Shown here piece after piece: positions 61,352-64,000 of a DNA stretch of 64,000 nucleotides. Origin of the DNA: an uncultured Bacteroidales bacterium (GTDB lineage Bacteria > Bacteroidota > Bacteroidia > Bacteroidales > F082); assembly GCA_946405575.1 (NCBI GenBank), contig CAMJHP010000007.1:18031-82030 (forward strand), in the 5' to 3' direction. The translations under genes and the position numbers were made by a program. Each line of letters starts with the position of its first letter. The first letter of the stretch is position 1. Below the pieces are notes generated by a model. The model made no database searches. It saw nothing but the letters and a program-made list of their open reading frames with translations, and had not been told where the DNA came from.

Positions 61352-62869
61352 TCAAGACAAATATTTGGGCAAAAGAAGTTCCTCTACCCATTTCTTTTGA
61401 TGTTCCATATCCATTTTGGTTCCGCCGTCAGCGGCAACTTCTTTGCCTCGATGGGATTTCGGGCTAACCGTTGCCTTGTATTCCACCCCATTCATCATAG
61501 CCGTCAGCCGTTTCGCTCCGTTGCCCATTTCTTCCCAATGAGCATTCTCTACCTTAATTCCGTATGCCTCGATGACATAATCAAAAGTCAAGGGTTTATA
61601 CAGATGCAACTCAGAGAGCAAGACGGGATTCATCTTGGCAAAATGACCCTCAATAATGTCTTGCCAATGGTCATTAATGTCGTATTTGCAGGCGAAGTCC
61701 CGGAAACATTTCACAGCCTCCACACATTGGCGGATGATTCTATTGGGATGGTCAATCTTTGCGACACGGGCAAAACCAACCATGTCTTCATTGGTGATGC
61801 CCGTGCGTTTGCCGTTCATGCTAAGATAGTGGTACTCATCAAGTTTGTTGTTCGGGTTGAAGCACGAAAAGGTTAAGTCAAAAGCGGGCGTGATATGCCA
61901 ACTGCCACCTTGCTCCATCATGAACTCAAAATTACGGATGTGGGCATCCACGTTGGTGGTCAAGATGTTGAACACGGCACGCCTGAAGGTCTCTTCCTTT
62001 TCCTCGTATGGTACCGACAAATTGACACACACTTCCATCAGTTGCTCGTAAGATGTGGCATCAGGAATCATGGCCGCCAACGACTGGGTATGAATCTTTT
62101 GCTGTTCTTTTCGGTCATATCTTTCGGTAAGGAAATGACGCTCACCTCCGACTTCAACCAACTTGCACGGCATCATATTGATTCCTGCGGCTTGGGCCAT
62201 GTCGGCGTATGCCATCTCAACCTCGGTGAGCGGATAATAACGGCTTTCAGCAAACTTCAAAAGGTAATACTTATAGCCTTTAGGCAACATGATTTGTCCC
62301 GACCTGATGTCGCCCGTCGCCTCGTTGATGGCAATCACAGCCTTGGAATGATTGCCTCCGGCCGAGGTACCTACCTCATAGAGTGCTTCGAGCGAAAGGT
62401 CTTTGCCGACGACGGAAACATCCTCGCGCCCCTGAAGAATCTCCATCGCTTTGGCGTACAATTCAGCCAATTGGAAATTGCGACCCTTGTCGAACTCGTG
62501 CGCTGGTTCAAACTCCAAAGCGCCCATTCCGCGCTTCCCGATAAACGACAACTTGTCGACCGCTGTGATTTCAGAGGTTCTGACGTGGTTTTCGGCTGCC
62601 CAAGCGTTGAACACGGCATTGCCCCATCGTCCGGGCAGCGAGTCAGCAATAAAGGCGGGCAAGCCCGAATAGATTTCGTCGTTGGGCATTCCATAAAGAG
62701 GCAACTTGTTGCGCGGATTTCGAATGGATGCCGACAGGGGGGCAATGTCCAAACCGCCCTTCACGAAGTCAGGGTGATAACTGAACACAGACCGTTTGCG
62801 GCGCTCGTCCCAAAAGAGACTTCCAACCTCTTTGCCCCAAATGACAACCTTCACGATATTATTTTGCAT
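61352..62869 (-). CDS. hipA: HipA-type toxin kinase
   Basis: HipA is a serine/threonine kinase toxin that phosphorylates an aminoacyl-tRNA synthetase (GltX in E. coli) and drives dormancy. The 505-residue product has the N-terminal HipA_N fold (LPLYGMPNDEIYSGLPAFIADSLPGRWGN), a P-loop-like VGTSAGGNHSKAVIAI, the catalytic loop FNILTTNVDAHIRNFEF (Asp308, Asn313) and the metal-binding ITPAFDLTFS (Asp331). All key kinase residues are present, so it is likely active. It is longer than E. coli HipA because of a C-terminal extension. Its start overlaps the end of hipB by 11 bp, the usual order. Confidence 0.93.
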   Translation of the reverse strand: MQNNIVKVVIWGKEVGSLFWDERRKRSVFSYHPDFVKGGLDIAPLSASIRNPRNKLPLYGMPNDEIYSGLPAFIADSLPGRWGNAVFNAWAAENHVRTSEITAVDKLSFIGKRGMGALEFEPAHEFDKGRNFQLAELYAKAMEILQGREDVSVVGKDLSLEALYEVGTSAGGNHSKAVIAINEATGDIRSGQIMLPKGYKYYLLKFAESRYYPLTEVEMAYADMAQAAGINMMPCKLVEVGGERHFLTERYDRKEQQKIHTQSLAAMIPDATSYEQLMEVCVNLSVPYEEKEETFRRAVFNILTTNVDAHIRNFEFMMEQGGSWHITPAFDLTFSCFNPNNKLDEYHYLSMNGKRTGITNEDMVGFARVAKIDHPNRIIRQCVEAVKCFRDFACKYDINDHWQDIIEGHFAKMNPVLLSELHLYKPLTFDYVIEAYGIKVENAHWEEMGNGAKRLTAMMNGVEYKATVSPKSHRGKEVAADGGTKMDMEHQKKWVEELLLPKYLS

Positions 62870-63179
62870 GTCTCACTCTTTTTCGTTTGCCTTGCTGGAT
62901 TTTTTCCAATTCGTATGGCGAGATGGGGATTTCAGGCAGCACATCATCAAGCCCCTGCATGAACCCCACCGCCCTAAGCAACTCGATAAACGTGCCCAAG
63001 TTAATGTTGTACATACGCCCATTCTCGAAATTGCGTATGGTAACGACGCTAACTCCCGAATGGTCCGAAACCTCTTTTTGAGTCATGTTGCACCCGATAC
63101 GATAGTCCTTGAACCGACGGCCAAGCACAGCCACAATCTCCGGCGTGTACATTTGCGATATGTCTTTCTCTTTTTCCAC
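62859..63179 (-). CDS. hipB: HipB-type antitoxin
   Basis: This 106-residue HTH protein (VLGRRFKDYRIGCNMTQKEVSDHSGVSVVTIRNFENGRMYNINLGTFIELLRAVG) is of the XRE/HipB type. It neutralises HipA and represses the hipBA operon through palindromic operators. A basic tail (GKRKRVRHAK) overlaps the hipA start. A -7 element is at 63184-63191, so the transcript has a very short leader. The 15-bp inverted repeat upstream (63275-63323) and two direct copies of a TATTTT...CGGTT motif (near 63196 and 63234) are possible operator sites. Confidence 0.9.
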   Translation of the reverse strand: MEKEKDISQMYTPEIVAVLGRRFKDYRIGCNMTQKEVSDHSGVSVVTIRNFENGRMYNINLGTFIELLRAVGFMQGLDDVLPEIPISPYELEKIQQGKRKRVRHAK

Positions 63180-63183
63180 GCTG

Positions 63184-63191
63184 CAAAGATA
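63184..63191 (-). promoter_or_regulatory. -7 element of hipBA
   Basis: The minus strand reads TATCTTTG, only 4 bp outside the hipB start at 63179, implying a leaderless or nearly leaderless transcript. Confidence 0.5.
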
Positions 63192-63274
63192 AACATATTT
63201 TCGGTTATTCGGTAAAAATTTATGTAAAAGAAAATATTTTTTCGGTTTGTTGAAACATTTCTTCCATTAAAGCA

Positions 63275-63323
63275 TTTTATTTCTCTAAATCTCGATTTTT
63301 TTCTATAGTTTAGAGAAATAAAA
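63275..63323. repeat. 15-bp perfect inverted repeat between hipB and the endonuclease gene
   Basis: TTTTATTTCTCTAAA (63275-63289) and TTTAGAGAAATAAAA (63309-63323) pair perfectly around a 19-base loop in the divergent intergenic region. Confidence 0.6.
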
Positions 63324-63346
63324 TTGGTAAAAGAGCCTGCTTGACC

Positions 63347-63388
63347 GAAAAAATCATCCTAAGAAAGAAAAAAGACCGATTTTTTGCT
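63347..63388 (+). repeat. Direct repeat flanking hipBA, right copy
   Basis: This partner of the copy at 61305-61347 ends at the -7 element of the endonuclease gene. Core at 63357-63376. Confidence 0.65.
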
Positions 63389-63395
63389 ACCTTTG
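63388..63395 (+). promoter_or_regulatory. -7 element of the secreted endonuclease gene
   Basis: TACCTTTG followed by CCGCC matches the consensus, 33 bp before the ATG at 63429. Confidence 0.6.
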
Positions 63396-63428
63396 CCGCC
63401 TAATCATATTGTAAACAACTTTCAAATC

Positions 63429-64000
63429 ATGAATAAGCGACTCATCTTTGCACTCATCATTTTGGCTTTCGGCCTCGGTATAAACCGCGCCTCCGCCCAA
63501 GAACAGCAAGCCTATAAGGTCGGTTTGGTCGGCTTCTATAATCTGGAGAACCTCTTCGACACCATCAACGACCCGAACAAGAACGACGAGGAGTTTCTGC
63601 CCCAAGGCGCCAACCAGTGGAATACCGAGAAATACCTCAACAAGCTTCATAACATGGCATACGCCATCTCCACCATCGGTACAGACATCACACCCGATGG
63701 TGTAGCTGTCCTCGGCATGTCGGAGATGGAAAACCGCACCGTGTTGGAGGACCTTGTGTCACAACCTGAGCTGAAGGATAGAAACTACCAAGTGGTGCAC
63801 TACGACTCGCCCGACCGCCGTGGCGTTGATGTGGGATTGCTCTACAACCCGAAATATTTCAAGCCGACTAACAGCAAGTCATACCGCACCGTCGTTCCTA
63901 ACGACCCCGAATTTATCACCCGCGACCAGTTGGTCGTCTCGGGTCTCTTCGATGGCGAGATGATGCACTTCATCGTCATGCACTGGCCTTCGCGTGCCGG
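63429..64000 (+). CDS. Secreted endonuclease/exonuclease/phosphatase-family protein (runs off the window)
   Basis: From ATG 63429 the frame is open to the window end (190 codons). A signal peptide (RLIFALIILAFGLGINRASAQ) is followed by the EEP-fold N-terminal strands and first metal motif (KVGLVGFYNLENLFDTINDPN), then GVAVLGMSEMENRTVLEDL with the catalytic Glu, and SPDRRGVDVGLLYNP. Related Bacteroidota proteins are exported nucleases or phosphodiesterases and often occur with DUF5689 and TonB-receptor genes for nucleic-acid or phosphate scavenging. The catalytic His/Asp of the C-terminal half lies outside the window. The promoter is directly preceded by one of the hipBA-flanking direct repeats. 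Confidence 0.85.
   Translation, partial: MNKRLIFALIILAFGLGINRASAQEQQAYKVGLVGFYNLENLFDTINDPNKNDEEFLPQGANQWNTEKYLNKLHNMAYAISTIGTDITPDGVAVLGMSEMENRTVLEDLVSQPELKDRNYQVVHYDSPDRRGVDVGLLYNPKYFKPTNSKSYRTVVPNDPEFITRDQLVVSGLFDGEMMHFIVMHWPSRA

Noticed and set aside
61895..62962. 355-codon frame opposite hipA and hipB
   Set aside because: The minus-strand HipBA genes are clear by motif; the opposite product has no family signature.
1..64000. CRISPR arrays, rRNA genes, insertion sequences, prophage genes
   Set aside because: No regularly spaced repeat array, no rRNA-like sequence and no transposase or phage structural gene was recognised anywhere in the window.

Overview
The window reads as chromosomal DNA of an uncultured-type member of the Bacteroidales (Bacteroidota). 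Three things point there. Many genes are preceded by the phylum's -7 promoter element TAnnTTTG. Several families are typical of, or most common in, Bacteroidota: the DUF2723 membrane protein, DUF4290, a DUF5689 lipoprotein next to a TonB-dependent receptor, FISUMP-domain surface proteins, and ComEC without a metallo-beta-lactamase domain. The gene neighbourhoods also fit (rimP-nusA-infB; surE-lpxB-comEC). I cannot name a genus from sequence alone.

Layout. 1-3.4 kb (minus): start of rsgA, dprA and lepA. 3.4-7.5 kb (minus): two tandem FISUMP lipoproteins. 7.7-13.1 kb (plus): the (p)ppGpp enzyme, a Fur-type regulator, purA and an ATP-grasp protein. 13.2-17.6 kb: an accessory block with an orphan ParD antitoxin, a DUF262-HNH nuclease, an EcoRI-family adenine methylase and an AAA/DUF4143 ATPase, packed with palindromic and tandem repeats. 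17.6-20.2 kb: a transglutaminase-like lipoprotein. 20.2-25.1 kb (minus): infB, nusA, rimP and tRNA-Gln. 25.3-28.4 kb (plus): the DUF2723 protein. 28.5-43.0 kb (minus): a long housekeeping run with lgt, murA, DUF4290, a UvrD/PcrA helicase, an ECF sigma/anti-sigma pair, prfC, tRNA-Asp, comEC, lpxB, surE and maf. 43.0-43.7 kb: a HigBA locus whose toxin is broken. 43.8-46.0 kb: threonine-to-glycine genes (tdh, kbl). 46.1-50.3 kb: cysS, a MORN-type lipoprotein, dihydroorotase and a polyprenol-phosphate mannosyltransferase-like enzyme. 50.4-55.8 kb: a TonB-dependent receptor with a repeat-built DUF5689 lipoprotein. 56.2-59.2 kb: a two-gene ATPase plus DUF4276 (TOPRIM-like) defence candidate and an AT-rich membrane protein. 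59.2-61.2 kb: a PEGA-FISUMP protein with a premature stop. 61.3-63.2 kb: HipBA. 63.4 kb to the end: a secreted endonuclease/exonuclease/phosphatase.

How it fits together. Most of the window is translation (lepA, prfC, infB, nusA, rimP, cysS, two tRNAs), envelope assembly (lgt, murA, lpxB) and nucleotide metabolism (purA, pyrC, surE, maf). Set into it are two accessory patches (13.2-17.6 kb and 56.2-63.2 kb), with the decayed HigBA between them. The best candidate for a less-described system is the overlapping ATPase/DUF4276 pair at 56.2-58.0 kb, which has the architecture of AbiL- and PARIS-like anti-phage pairs. The clearest direct sequence oddities are in-frame stop codons in higB and in the third FISUMP gene, two hairpins carried in frame inside the DUF262-HNH gene, a 40-bp tandem repeat that forms a promoter, a direct repeat flanking hipBA, and two families of dispersed intergenic repeats.
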